Source: Boswellia sacra
Taxonomy: Eukaryota > Streptophyta > Magnoliopsida > Sapindales > Burseraceae
NCBI GenBank assembly: GCA_013180625.2
Contig: SNVD02012186.1
Location: forward strand, 1-64,000
DNA: 64,000 nucleotides
Direction: 5' to 3'
The position numbers and the translations under genes are program-made. Of this stretch, positions 18,273 through 28,845 are shown piece after piece. Within the stretch, counting starts at the first letter, position 1, and each line of letters begins with the position of its first letter. The notes beneath the pieces are model-generated. The model was not told the origin of the DNA. It saw nothing but the letters and a program-made list of their open reading frames with translations, and did not search any database.

Positions 18273-20642
18273 CTAGAGGATTCTAGAATGGGCTAGACGT
18301 TCTAGGACCTTCCGTAGCCTTCCACATTCTTCCGCAACCTTCTCGAGTCTTCTAGAGACTTCTAGAGTCTTCCGGACGTGTCTCACGACTTTCGGATCCT
18401 TCTGGATCTCTCCGGAATGTTCTGGAACGTTGCGGAACCTTCTAGAAGCTTCCGGATCACCGAGTCTACCCTTCACGCCATTAAGTTCCTCTCGACATGA
18501 GGATCCCAAATCACTATAACACTTCCCCTGAAATCCCATTCCTTGGCGTTCTTTCGAGCAAGCTTGACGTGGAATAGTGCGCATGTTGCGCGGGGCGTGA
18601 CATCCTCCCCCACCTAATTTCGCGACGTCCTCGTCGCGTCTTGGAGGATGTATCTTTGGTTGCGGGTAGGTGGTCTTCCCTCCATGTTGACGCTTCCCTT
18701 TCGTGTGCTTGCGTCGCTTCTTGGTGGCCTTCTTCGCGATCTTGGGTGGCGTCATGTGGTGAGGCGTTGTGGATGGAGGTTTGGCATTGGGCTCCAACTT
18801 GTCTTGGTGAGCCTCTCGTTTTGGCGGTAGCCTCCTTCGTAGCTTTTGGGTAGTAACATTCTTGTACTTCTTAAGGATGGCCTGGACACGTCTTGCTAAT
18901 GGGTCTTTGGTAACGCCAATATTTTTCTCATCATCTCGTTCCCGAACGGTGGCAAGGAGGTTAGGATCTTCCTTCATTCCTTGCTTGAATTGTAGTGCGG
19001 ACATCATCTTGCTCTCGACTTTGGTTGCACGTTCCGCCATGACCATGCATGAATGACTCCCTTCGAGGATGTTGAGGGAGTTAGATGCTGGTATGGGGAA
19101 AGCATGGGCTTGGTCGAAGAACTCCATGCCCAACACTACTTGGAAGTCGTCCATAGAGACGATGGAGAAATCAAGTTTTCCGCTCCATGTACCCAATTGC
19201 ATTGGTGTCGCTTTGGACACCCCCACTATAGCTTTGGCGGGTGAGTTTACTGCCTTGATGGTACCTCCTCCATTGGTATATTTAAGGCCTAACCGTTTGG
19301 CCTCTTCCAAAGAGATGAAGTTGTGCGTGGCTCCCGTATCAAGCATCGCACGCACATCCTTGCCGTTGATTGTGGCGCTCACATACATTAGACCCTTTTG
19401 AACATGGGTGGGTCTTTCAAGTGCGCCAATGGTACGGAGAGAACCCATCTCCGCTTGAGGCTCCTCATTTTGCACGCTCTCATGTTGAGCGGCTAAGGCG
19501 TTGAGGGCCTTCCTCTTTGGGCAATCCCGAACCCAATGAGGACCATCACATATAAAACAAGGACTTTTAGGTTTAGGGGCTTCGAACTTACCTTTGTTAG
19601 GCGTATCTCGTTTGTCCCCTCCGAAAGCCTTACGCGCACCACCATCCCTTCGGTCATGTCCTTTCTTGGCGTTCCGCTCTCCCCTACCTTTGCCATGGTT
19701 GGGCTTTCTTTCCTTCGATTGGGATGTGTAGTCAACAAGGGATTCGGCCACGGCTATGGCGTCATCAAGGTTTTGCACGCCACGCCTCTCAAGCTCAACC
19801 CTTGCCCAATCTTTTAAGCCATCAAGGAAGTAGAAGAGAGAGTCTTTTTCGGACATACCTTCAATTTCGAGGATGATTGTGGTGAAGTCTTTGATGTACT
19901 CGCGAATGGTACCACTTTGCTTCAAACGACGGAGGCGACCTCTTGCCTCCTTTTCCGCATTGCTTAGAGAGAAATGCTTTCGTAGCTCTCTCTTGAAGTC
20001 CTCCCATGTACGGAGGATGATGATGCCTTTGCCCGCGTCGCCATGCTTACGACGCCACCACAATTGGGCTGCATCACGAAGGAAAGTAGGCGCAATGCCT
20101 ATTCTCGAAGCATCATCATAGACACCTTTCGCCTCAAAATATTGCTCCAAGCCGAATAGGAAGTTTTCCACTTCCGTGGCGTTGCGAGTGCCATGGTATG
20201 TAGCGGGAGTTGGCACTTGCATGTTGCTTAGCCCACTAGGACTTGAGTAAGAAGGGCTAGCACGTTCGCAACGGTGTTTCTCCCATTCCGTGCGTGATTC
20301 CTCCACTTCCGCACGAATGGCACGCAACTCATGCTCCACAAAGCTTCGTAAGCTAGCGAGCTCTCGTGTGAGGTTCTCACTAAATTCGAGTATTGTGGAC
20401 TTTGTTGCTTGGGTGATCTCTCCATAATCCGTCTCTAGACCTTCGAGACGATCGGAGAGGCCCTCAATAGTATTGTCCATACTCGAAAGAGATTGCTCTA
20501 TGCTAGCAACACGAGGCTCTAAGGATTCCGAGGAGAGAGCTTTGGACTTACCTCGTTTTCCTTGTGGGCGTGGTTGAGGTTGAGGTTGTTCCTCACGTCC
20601 GCAAACTTGCTCCTCCACATTCATCTCCATGTCGGATGCCAT
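18273..20642 (-). CDS. Gag-protease polyprotein of the non-autonomous element, reading into its own LTR
   Basis: An uninterrupted 789-codon frame starting 22 bp after the primer site. Residues about 30-135 are acidic and Ser/Glu-rich with coiled-coil character. Retrotransposon gag follows (LRDAAQLWWRRKHGDAG, TWEDFKRELRKHFSLSNAEKEA, IKDFTTIILEIEGMSEKD). A zinc knuckle CFICDGPHWVRDC near residue 362 has only three residues between the second Cys and His. A retropepsin-like protease has its catalytic Asp at 435 (MLDTGATHNFIS) and continues to VVLGMEFFD. The remaining tail is basic. From about residue 677 the frame crosses the PPT and runs about 112 codons into U3, over the heat-shock array. Gag would form the particle and the protease would mature it; RT and integrase must come from another element. 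The frame is open, so the copy looks young. Confidence 0.87.
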   Translation of the reverse strand: MASDMEMNVEEQVCGREEQPQPQPRPQGKRGKSKALSSESLEPRVASIEQSLSSMDNTIEGLSDRLEGLETDYGEITQATKSTILEFSENLTRELASLRSFVEHELRAIRAEVEESRTEWEKHRCERASPSYSSPSGLSNMQVPTPATYHGTRNATEVENFLFGLEQYFEAKGVYDDASRIGIAPTFLRDAAQLWWRRKHGDAGKGIIILRTWEDFKRELRKHFSLSNAEKEARGRLRRLKQSGTIREYIKDFTTIILEIEGMSEKDSLFYFLDGLKDWARVELERRGVQNLDDAIAVAESLVDYTSQSKERKPNHGKGRGERNAKKGHDRRDGGARKAFGGDKRDTPNKGKFEAPKPKSPCFICDGPHWVRDCPKRKALNALAAQHESVQNEEPQAEMGSLRTIGALERPTHVQKGLMYVSATINGKDVRAMLDTGATHNFISLEEAKRLGLKYTNGGGTIKAVNSPAKAIVGVSKATPMQLGTWSGKLDFSIVSMDDFQVVLGMEFFDQAHAFPIPASNSLNILEGSHSCMVMAERATKVESKMMSALQFKQGMKEDPNLLATVRERDDEKNIGVTKDPLARRVQAILKKYKNVTTQKLRRRLPPKREAHQDKLEPNAKPPSTTPHHMTPPKIAKKATKKRRKHTKGKRQHGGKTTYPQPKIHPPRRDEDVAKLGGGGCHAPRNMRTIPRQACSKERQGMGFQGKCYSDLGSSCREELNGVKGRLGDPEASRRFRNVPEHSGEIQKDPKVVRHVRKTLEVSRRLEKVAEECGRLRKVLERLAHSRIL
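18415..18452 (-). promoter_or_regulatory. Extended heat-shock element array (left LTR)
   Basis: Eight pentamer units in unbroken 5-bp phase: GAA TTC GAA TTg GAA TTC GAA TTC, each separated by two bases, with one mismatch in eight. It ends with the perfect trimeric HSE TTCTAGAAGCTTC (18440-18452). The array is palindromic in type and works in either orientation; it lies in U3, about 280 bp before the TATA box. Heat-shock factor trimers bind three such units, so this is far beyond the minimum. Confidence 0.82.
18603..18613 (-). promoter_or_regulatory. Polypurine tract (GAG-protease element)
   Basis: The plus strand reads TCCTCCCCCAC directly after the LTR, hence GTGGGGGAGGA on the minus strand just before the 3' LTR. 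The same sequence follows the right LTR at 21424. Confidence 0.85.
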
Positions 20643-20663
20643 TTGCTCTTGTGCTCGAACCGT

Positions 20664-20675
20664 GCTCTGATACCA
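20664..20675 (-). promoter_or_regulatory. Primer binding site, initiator tRNA-Met type
   Basis: GCTCTGATACCA on the plus strand, i.e. TGGTATCAGAGC on the minus strand, the standard match to plant initiator tRNA-Met. It lies two bases from the LTR. Confidence 0.93.
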
Positions 20676-20677
20676 AC

Positions 20678-21423
20678 TGTCACGAGCTTAGAGTTTTGCG
20701 CAGCTTTGCTCGTGCGGCGCTTAGGCAACTCGAACCGAAAGTTGCTAAGCAAGCCTTGTAGTTTGCTTCTCGCTCAAGGAGCAGTTAGGATCATTGAGCT
20801 AAGAGCTTTAAGGCGAAGAGAAGTGTGGGAAGATTTGGGAACGAGTGTTGCTAGAAAGGAAAGCTTTGGTATTACTTGAGAACTCTTTACAAAGCTTATA
20901 TGGAACTTGGCTTGATTTTCTAGGATGCCTCACAAATGAGCCTAGGAGGGGTATTTATTGTAATCCACCTCCTCAATGGACGGCTAGGATTAAATACATC
21001 CAACAGTCTACATTTTCTATCTAGAATCATCTCCCTAAATATCTAGATATTTATCCTAAAATATCTAAGATATTTCCATGGAAGGTTCTAGCAACTTGGC
21101 TTGCTAGATGATTCTAGACCTTCTAGGACCTTCCGTAGCCTTCCACATTCTTCCGCAACCTTCTTGAGTCTTCTAGAGACTTCTAGAACCTTTCGGATGC
21201 ATCTCACGACTTCCGGATCCTTCCGGATCTCTCCGGAATGTCCCGGAACGTTACGGAACCTTCTAGAAGCTTCCGGATCGCCGCGTCTACTCTTCACGCC
21301 ATTGAGTTCCTCTCGACACGAGGATCCCAAATCACTATAACACTTGCCCTGAAATCCCATTCCTTGGTGTTCTTCCGAGCAAGCTTGGCGTGATACAGTG
21401 CGCATGTCGCGCGGGGCGTGACA
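20678..21423 (-). repeat. Right (5') LTR of the GAG-protease element
   Basis: A 746-bp LTR with TGTCACGAGC...GGGCGTGACA ends. It matches the left LTR with scattered substitutions and small indels, so the two were not identical copies from a very recent insertion, or were assembled by recombination. Confidence 0.9.
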
Positions 21424-22080
21424 TCCTCCCCCACCTAATTTCGCGACGTCCTCGTCGCGTCTTCGAGGATGGGTCATTGGTTGCGAGTGAGTGATCTTGG
21501 CTCCATGTTGACGCTTCCCTCTCGCGTGCTTGCGTGGCTTCTTGGTGGCCTTCTTTAGCTTCGCGATCTTGGATGGCGTCATGTGGTGAGGCGTTGTGGA
21601 TGGAGGTTTGGCAATGGGCTCCGACTTGATTTGGTGAGCCTCTTGTCTTGGCGGTAGCCTCCTTGGTAGCCTTTGGGATGTAACATCCTTGTGCTTCTCC
21701 CTGACTTGCCGTGGTACTGAGTTTTTGGCAACAACGATGTTCTTCCTATCGTTTCGCTCCCGAACGTTGGCAAGGAGGTTCGGATCCTTCCTTGTTCCTT
21801 GCATAAGTTGTAGTGCGGACATTGTCTTGCTCTCGACCTTGACTGAACGTTCCGCCATAACCGAACATGATTGGCTCCCATCGAGGATGTTGAGGGAGTT
21901 AGATGCTGGTATGAGGAAGGCATGGGCTTGGTCAAAGAACTCCATGCCAAGCACTACTTCGAAATCGTCCATGGAAACGATGGAGAAATCTAGCTTGCCA
22001 CTCCACGTGCCAAGTCGTACCGAAGTCGCCTTGGACACTCCCAAGATTGCCTTAGCGGGTGAGTTTACCGCCTTGATCAT
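21088..22080 (-). pseudogene. Partial protease-tail frame of a second GAG-protease copy
   Basis: A 330-codon open frame collinear with the last part of the 789-codon protein, from just after the protease active site (IKAVNSPAKAI, VVLGMEFFDQAHAF) to the LTR-encoded tail. The gag half is missing because the copy is cut at 22147, where chromovirus sequence starts. It also stays open across the PPT and about 110 codons of LTR, as in the left copy. Confidence 0.8.
21236..21273 (-). promoter_or_regulatory. Extended heat-shock element array (right LTR)
   Basis: The same eight-unit phase as the left LTR: GAA TcC GAA TTa GAA TTC GAA TTC. Six of eight units are exact, and the uninterrupted core GAA-TTC-GAA-TTC (21256-21273) is fully conserved. 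Confidence 0.8.
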
Positions 22081-22629
22081 ACCTCCACCATGGGTATACT
22101 TGAGGCCTATTCGCTTGGCCTCTTCTACGGAAATGAAGTTGTGCGTGGGCCAATCTCAAATGGGCCAATCTAGTGTGGGGCTAGTTTACTCTTTTGTCTA
22201 AATGCATCAAGCGTTTGCATGGTCGCCTACCTTGAATCGTAAGGGTCGTCTCTTTTTGTCTGCATTACTTTTCTGTAAACTCTGAGCTATAAGTGGACGT
22301 TGGCATATCAACTTCACATTCTTTGTTGTCTCTTATACAAGCTTACGTCCAAATAAAGCAGTCTCTCACACTTCTACCCAATATAAAGGAGACCTACATG
22401 GCCTACCATAGAGTGCCTCAAAAGGAGCCACTCTAATGCTTGACTGATAACTGTTGTTGTATGCAAATTCTACAAGTGCTAGGTGATCTTCCCAATCACC
22501 TTGAAAATCCATTACAGAAGCCCTCAACATATCCTCCGAAATCTAAATAGTACGCTTTGACTGACCACCAGTTTGAGGATGGAATGTTATATAAACAATA
22601 AACTATGTACCCGCAACTCTCTAAAGGCT

Positions 22630-22872
22630 TTACCAAAATTGAGTTATAAATCTAGGATATCTGTTTGACATAACTGAAATTGGAACTTCATGCAATCTCG
22701 CAATTTCTTTAATGTATAACCTACTCAAAACATCTATCGAGTCGGTTACACTAATAAGAAGGAAATGTGATGCTTTTGTTAGCTTATCTACAATCACCCA
22801 TATCGCATCCTTTCCTCTTAGAGAGCATGGTAATTCAGTAACAAAATCCATAGTAATGTTCTCCATTTCCAT
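22630..22872 (-). pseudogene. Integrase core fragment (chromovirus)
   Basis: Matches the start of the integrase catalytic core: TMDFVTELPCS with the first catalytic Asp, then IWVIVDKLTKASHF and IARLHEVP, which usually precedes the second Asp (SDRDPRF); here that block reads SNRYPRF, so the catalytic Asp is lost. Sequence continues as integrase on both sides without an open frame. Confidence 0.8.
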
Positions 22873-23474
22873 TCAACTATAGGAAGTGGTTGAAGCAATC
22901 CTGTAGGTCTTTGATGTTCAGTCTTCACTTGTTAACAAGTAAGGCATTTGGAAACATATTTAGCAACATCTCTTTTCATTCCTTTCCACCAAAACTGTTG
23001 ACGAAGTCATGATACATCTTTGTACCCTAGGATGGACAACAAATCTAGACTAATGAAATTCCCTATAGATGTCATCTCTACACTTTCTATTTGATGGCAA
23101 AAGGATCCTACCCTTGAATCCTAAACCTCTATCTCAACCAACCGCCCAATCAACAATTCCATCACCATGTAATACTTGCTCATACAAAGATTTAGCCTTT
23201 GAATCCTATGTTACAGCCTAATCACTCTGTACACAAGGGATGGTTGAACAGTAAAAGTAAAAAGGCAAATTTGACCTCCTCAATCATCAATTGAAATATC
23301 ATAATCATAAACAGATTGTAACATACTCCATTTTCCTATCATTGCACTCGTCTTGATTTCCTACTCAATGCATCGGCCACCATATTCGCTTTAGCCAAAT
23401 GATATTGCATGGAGAAGTCATAGTCTTCTCAATATTCCATCCATCTATGTTGTCTTCAATTCAAGTTTTTTTTT

Positions 23475-23986
23475 TTATGTAAAAACATATTTTAAGTATT
23501 TATGATCACAAAAGACTTCAAACTTCTCGACATACAAGTAATGCCACCAAATTTTCAAAGCATACACTATTGCAACAAGTTCCAAATCATGGGAGGAATA
23601 ATTCTGCTCATAGGTTTCAATTGATGAGAAGCGTAAGCCAAAACTCAACCTTGTTGCATTAACACTCACCCTAATCCATTCAAGGAGGCATTAGTGAACA
23701 CTACATAACCAAATTTACATTGTGGTATCACAAGGATAGAGGCTGAAGTTAATCTTTTCTTCAATTCTAGAAATGATAGCTCACATGAATCATTCCCTTC
23801 AAATTTCACTCCTTTCCTCATTAGTCTAGTCATTTTTATAGCCAAATGAGAAAAATTCTCAACAAAATGTCGATAGTAACCTGCTAGACCCAAGAAGCTA
23901 GGTATCTCAAACACATTCATTGGTTGCTCCCATTTCATAACCACTTCCACCTTTGATGAATCCACTGAGATTCCTTGTTTTGACAT
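23475..23986 (-). pseudogene. RT thumb/connection and RNase H fragments (chromovirus)
   Basis: Two overlapping open pieces. 23986-23666 has SFLGLAGYYRHFVENFS and FTNASLNGLG (RNase H start; the normal catalytic Asp in FTDAS is Asn). 23669-23475 has the NYSSHDLELVAIVYALKIWWHYL block with the catalytic Glu and FCDHKYLKYVFT. Broken by a frameshift at 23666-23669 and stops outside. Confidence 0.85.
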
Positions 23987-24067
23987 TGCATAGGCGAAGA
24001 ATTTTACTTCTAATAGCCAAAACTCACATTTACTTATATTGGCATAAAGACGATGTTATCTCGAAGT

Positions 24068-24755
24068 CTAAAGTGTTATTTGTAGATATTGCTCATGCTC
24101 AACTTTAGATGGAGAATAAATAAGATCATCATCCACAAACACAACTACAAATTGGTCCAAGCAAGGCCTAAAAATTTGGTTCATTAAATCCATAAAGGCA
24201 GCAGAAGCATTAGTTAGTCCATATGGCATAACCAAGAACTCATAATGCCCATCCCGGATACGAAAGGCAGTCATTGGTTTATCCACTTCTTTTACCCCCA
24301 ACTAATGATAACATGAGTGAAGGTCAGTTTTAGAGAAAAAAAAAAAAGAATCACCTCAGCTGGTCACATAAATCATCAATTCTAGGTGTAGGATATTTAT
24401 TCTTCACGGTAAACCAATTCAATTATGTGTAATCTATACACAAGCATAATGATCCATCCTTCTTTTTCACTAATAAAACTGATGCACTCCAAGGAGATGT
24501 ACTTGGTTGAATAAATCCTTTTTCTAACAATTCTTCCAACTATAATTTTAATTCCTTCAACTTTGTTGGTGCCACGTAATAAGGAGCAATAGATATAGGT
24601 GCTACACCTGGATACACATCAATAGCAAACTCCATTTCTGTACTTGGAGGTAGCCCTGGTAACTTTTCAAGAAAAACATCAGGAAATTCACTTATCACAT
24701 AAGGAAGGTTGGCATCCTGGCCTCTAGGTTCCTCCACCAATACGCTTGCTATCAT
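24068..24755 (-). pseudogene. Protease-RT linker and RT palm fragments (chromovirus)
   Basis: 24755-24540 encodes the linker before RT (VISEFPDVFLEKLPGLPPS, EFAIDVYPG). 24301-24068 carries [20 protein letters not shown] and the catalytic box as FVDDDLIYS, with one extra Asp compared with the usual FVDDILIYS. 24302-24539 is RT out of frame, with an A-run near 24341. Confidence 0.82.
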
Positions 24756-24849
24756 ACTCCTGATTCCTCTTCAACTTCTTAAAACACGCAGTAGGTAAGG
24801 TAATAGTGCACTTCTATCTCCATAGAAACTAAAATTAACTCCTTCTAGG

Positions 24850-26302
24850 GTATGGATGGTTATTTCTTCTTATAACAGTCCAATATAACCCGAAAAGGTG
24901 ATAACCAATCCATCCCTAATATTATATCATACTCCAAAAAATCCATAAGCATTAAGTCAAACACACCATCAATCTCCAATACAGAAGAACGACAAATCCT
25001 TTAAATTTTTGAAGTACTACTCATAGGTGATTCTACACATAGCACACAATCCAGTATGTCAGACTCTAATCCCAATACAGAAGCAAATTGAGTTGATATA
25101 AATGAATCTATAGCTCTAGAATCAAATAAAAGACATGCCTAAGAACTTAAAACCTATAATGTACCTCTAATTACCACACCATCTAGAGGCTGTGTAGATT
25201 GTGTCAGAGCAAAAACATGTCTTTATCATATGTCCTAGACACCTACCACGTTGTGGTTGTGTTTGAGGCTTGGAAGATTGTGAAGAAACTGCTTGTGACC
25301 ATTGAGGTGTCTGAACTGATTGTGCAGAATGTCCTTGTGAGAGTGATTTTCTAAGCTACAATCCTAACCCATGTTGGGTCACTGGTTGAGGAGCTAATTG
25401 GGCTTGACTAGCCATACTCTAAGAACCTATGGTTTCTAGTAAACAATCTCGTCGAAGATGACCATACTATCCGCATCGATAGTAGTTTGGATACTGACGA
25501 GCTATGTTTCTTACACAAATAACAAACCTTCTAACTTTGAGAAGATTAGCTTGACATGGAGCTCTGAGATTGCAACTAGTGGGATTTAGAATTAAAAAAT
25601 CTACCTAAAGACATTCTTTGCCTCTTAGTTGAATGATCACTTTGTTTCATTACTCTTGGAGGTATCCCAAGGCCCCCTATCCTAAGAGTCTAATAGATCT
25701 CCTATTCGACCATGAGGGCAGTACTCTACTACATCAGCATATGTCTTCAATCTATGCATTGCAACTGATGTTTGGATGATTTCTTTCAATCCCTTTTGAA
25801 ACCGTCTAGCCTTACTAGCCTCATCTCTCACTAAAATAGCTGCAAAGCGAGATAAAGCAGCAAATCATGCCTTATATTATTGTATTGTCATGTTTCCTAG
25901 TTATATGAATTCCTCTTCTTTCTGCTCACGAATAACTGAGGGGAAATATTTATACAAGAATGCAACCGAGAAATCCACCTAAGTAAAATCATTTTCCTCT
26001 CTAAAATGCTTAACAAAAGTCCACCATTATAATGCATCCCTCGTTAGCAATTGACTTTCCACCCTTACCTATAAATCTAGTTCAACTGGCAAAAGTTTAG
26101 GAGGTCACTCAATTTGGGTAAGCCAATCCTTCGCAGCATTTGGATCCTGAAAAACTAGAGGGTTATGATCTCGAACCTCTTTAAGTGCATTCTTTATTTG
26201 ACTATCAACACCTGTCCCTAATGCAGGTTGAGGTGGTGGCGGTGGATTAGCACGAAGAGTATCTTTAACTATCTCAGCCAGGGTATTAGCAACATCCCTC
26301 AT
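24850..26302 (-). pseudogene. Gag, zinc finger and protease remnants (chromovirus)
   Basis: 26302-26105 is the Gag N-terminus with a run of prolines (LRANPPPPPQPALG) and FQDPNAAKDWLTQIE. 25450-26100 is decayed gag. The protease near 25190-24850 shows a recognisable but mutated active-site block (a DSRAIDSFIS-like string where DSGATHSFI is expected) and a later ILGMDWL block. No long open frame remains. Confidence 0.65.
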
Positions 26303-26390
26303 GGCCCTACAGAACTCTTCCCTCTCACCACCCTCGAAGGGTTAGAACTAGAAGATCCTCAGGAAAAAGAACTCATTATCTAATTAACAT

Positions 26391-26565
26391 CAATGACAAA
26401 AGAACATAAGTAGCAAAATTCTAAAAATATAGATGCAAACATATATAAGCAGTTATTCAAAACAACTATGAATAGGGCTTTCATCTTGCCAAAGCATTTG
26501 CGACCACAACACTATATCAAAGCCTCTTGTGAGACTCAAGGGAGCACAAACGAGCCATGGGCACA
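26391..26565 (-). other. Leader between Gag and a Tat-type LTR
   Basis: The stretch near 26478-26545 (TTGCGACCACAACAC, then a gagactcaagggagcac block) is repeated at 33963-34020 upstream of the next LTR. It is an untranslated leader; I could not identify a convincing primer site in either copy. Confidence 0.5.
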
Positions 26566-28393
26566 TGTGGAGAATAAAGTCGCCACCAAATTATTCAATT
26601 GTGGGGGCAATTTGATCCCTTGCTTCAAGACCTAGACTATCCTCATTCCTTTAGAGATGGGTTTGAGAAGTTAGGTATGAGCTATTCGCCTTGCCCGGAT
26701 CAAAATCTAACCTCCACTTGGGCATCCCAAATAAAAATAGCTTATATTGTTATATAGTCCACTTAAGTGGTTCGTTTTATGCACACATTTCCAGTTTTAT
26801 CTTCATTAAACAAATAAGGTGATTTTCAATTATGACAATTGTATGTTCATATAAGAAAGAGAGAGGAGAATAGAGTTACATTTCTTTGCAAACATCGAGG
26901 AAAGGGAAGAGGATTATAACAATTATTAATCAACAATAAAGTAAATTTTACTTCTAACACTTGAAATATAGCATTCATATAAATCAAGTATTCAATAATG
27001 AAAAGCATATTCATGTATATTCAATATAAACATTCAAATCAAGACTCGATAGATAATGAATTTCTCACCACCATATGTGAGTCTATTCAATATCTTTTAA
27101 GCCTCTTTGAGCATGTATTCATCATATAGTCATTCATTCAAGTATTCATTATAAGTAATGGTCTCTCACCATCAATGTGAGTCCACCATCACTTCATAGC
27201 ATCATACAATTATATTTCTAAGCAAGGTATATTCAAAATAAAAGCAATCAATCAATTAAAATTCAATACAAAGCAATAATCTAGAATCATGGCACTTCCA
27301 CCTAGATTTGATATTTCTTACCATGATAATTCTACCTATGCATGGCAATTCTAGCCTATTCATAGTAATCATAGGGAATCATGGCAATTCTAACCTAAAC
27401 ATGGTATTTCTAGCCTAATATAATCAATCAATATCAAGCATGGCTATTCCAACCCAATTCAAATAATCAATATGACATTTCAATCAATCAAAGTAATTCT
27501 TGCCTATTTTATACTATTTCCTAACATGCTCTAAAAATCATAAGTCTTCCTAGCATGATTCTAATCATGTGCTCTTAAGCATGATTCTAAACATGTGCTT
27601 CTAAGCATGATTCTAAGCATTCCCAAACAAAATAAACTCCTAAACTTATTTCTAGTAAAGGAGGGAAAGATGACTTACCTTGACATGCATTTGCACCTTG
27701 CAAAACAAATAAGGATTCATAAAATCCTAAACATAAAAATAAATTTTACACATGGTTATTCTTAGCATAAATAAACCTAAACATCCTTAATTCTAAGCAA
27801 GAAAAATAAAGAAAAGAATAGGAGGGAGAAGATGAAACTGCTCTTAGGACGTACCCTTTCTAGGTTTAGAGCAATGTAAAATGCCCAAAAAATATTAGAC
27901 TAGAAAGGACTCCTTGGAATTCTCACAAGTGTGTCCTAGAAGGAGAGAGAGAGGATTTTCGGATGCGTTGGGAAGTCTACTAAAAGTGTATCTATATAGG
28001 CTTCCCTTGGAGTGAAAAATTGATAAAAAATCAATGTGGGATTCAAATGAACAGTGCTAGTAAGCAATGTCGAATGGTGATGAATCACCAATAAATAGTA
28101 CATTCTGAGTGAACCATATTCAATCGACCATAACTTTTTGTACAAAACTTTGATTTATAATCTATAAATTTCTACAAAAACTAGACATTTGAAGCTTCGT
28201 AACAGTGTATGACTTGTTATCTAATTCTTTAGATTAATTTCTATGATTTTTCAAAATTAGATGTCAGTTTTCTAAGTTTTTGGTCTTTCACCTTGGCACA
28301 CCTTTCTTTCCATTCAAGGTCAATTTGGCCATTACACATTGCTCAAAACACATTCCTGTTTCATCATCGAGCTCAAAAAATCAAGTGCCTATA
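26566..28393 (-). repeat. Tat-type LTR-a
   Basis: A long LTR homologous to 34038-35460 and to 44896-46079. The right end is set by comparison with LTR-c (GTGTCTACA, here GTGCCTATA) next to a C-rich PPT complement. The left end is uncertain by tens of bases. A TATA-like CTATATAG (minus) lies near 27990. It contains AT-rich degenerate tandem repeats of 'tcatggcatttctagcctaat' type (about 27285-27520) and 'agcatgattctaaacatgtgct' type (about 27530-27625). Confidence 0.7.
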
Positions 28394-28599
28394 ACTTGGC
28401 CCCTACTCTGGAGAAGTCTGTAAGGCACAAAGATCGATAAAGTATTCTAACTTCATTTTCTCTCTTCTCGTCTTGGTATCTTTGCCCTCATCTGCATTTT
28501 CTCAGACTTCTCATCATCTGCTCTCCTATTCAATTCCTACAAAAAGAGGCGTGCTCAATTAAGGGCTAGTGTGCCCACTTAATGACTAGTTAGCATATT

Positions 28600-28845
28600 T
28601 CTAATGCATGAAATACATTCTTATGATGCATGATGTGCATTATTCTAGTGCAAACAAATGCATCATTCTAATCCATGGAATGCCTCCTAATGATGCATGA
28701 TATGCACTCTTCTAGTGCAGATAATTGTATCCTTCTAATGTATGGAATGCATCCTTATGATGCATGATGTACACTCTTCTAGTATGGACAAGTGCAACCT
28801 TCTAATGCATGGAATGCATCCTTACGATGCATGATGTGCACTCTT
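28600..28845. repeat. Minisatellite, about 62-bp unit, four copies
   Basis: Units run 'tgatgcatgatgtgcactcttctagtg...' with alternating atgcatg blocks. Copies start near 28620, 28684, 28746 and 28808 and are moderately diverged. They sit in the Tat 3' noncoding region. Confidence 0.7.

Larger units (their letters stand above)
17863..18602 (-). repeat. Left (3') LTR of the GAG-protease element
   Basis: Aligns with 20678-21423. The minus-strand start is TGTCACGCCCCGCGC; the opposite end is truncated by about 10 bp and fused to Athila noncoding DNA. A clear TATA box (TATAAATA, minus) lies at 18132-18139, downstream of the heat-shock array at 18415-18452 in transcription order. Confidence 0.88.
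17863..22147 (-). mobile_element. Non-autonomous GAG-protease LTR element with heat-shock-type LTRs, tandem
   Basis: Structure on the minus strand: 5' LTR 20678-21423, tRNA-Met-type primer site 20664-20675, a gag-protease frame, PPT 18603-18611, 3' LTR 17863-18602 (first about 10 bp lost at the junction). The internal region is only about 2.1 kb, with no RT, RNase H or integrase. This matches the known TR-GAG type of plant element. A second partial internal region (21424-22147) follows the right LTR, giving LTR-internal-LTR-internal, as in the Athila array next door. G+C is visibly higher than in the surroundings. Confidence 0.85.
22148..26390 (-). mobile_element. Decayed chromovirus-type Ty3/gypsy internal region
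   Basis: Read on the minus strand, the order is gag (26302 to about 25400), zinc-finger and protease (about 25450-24850), RT (about 24755-23900), RNase H (about 23900-23475) and integrase (about 23350-22500). Only short frames survive. It is truncated at 22147 by the GAG-protease element. Its own LTRs are not evident; to the right lies a Tat-type leader and LTR. Confidence 0.75.

Noticed and set aside
18641..20879. Plus-strand ORFs opposite the Gag-protease frame
   Set aside because: Shadows of the GC-rich 789-codon minus-strand frame; no recognisable domain.
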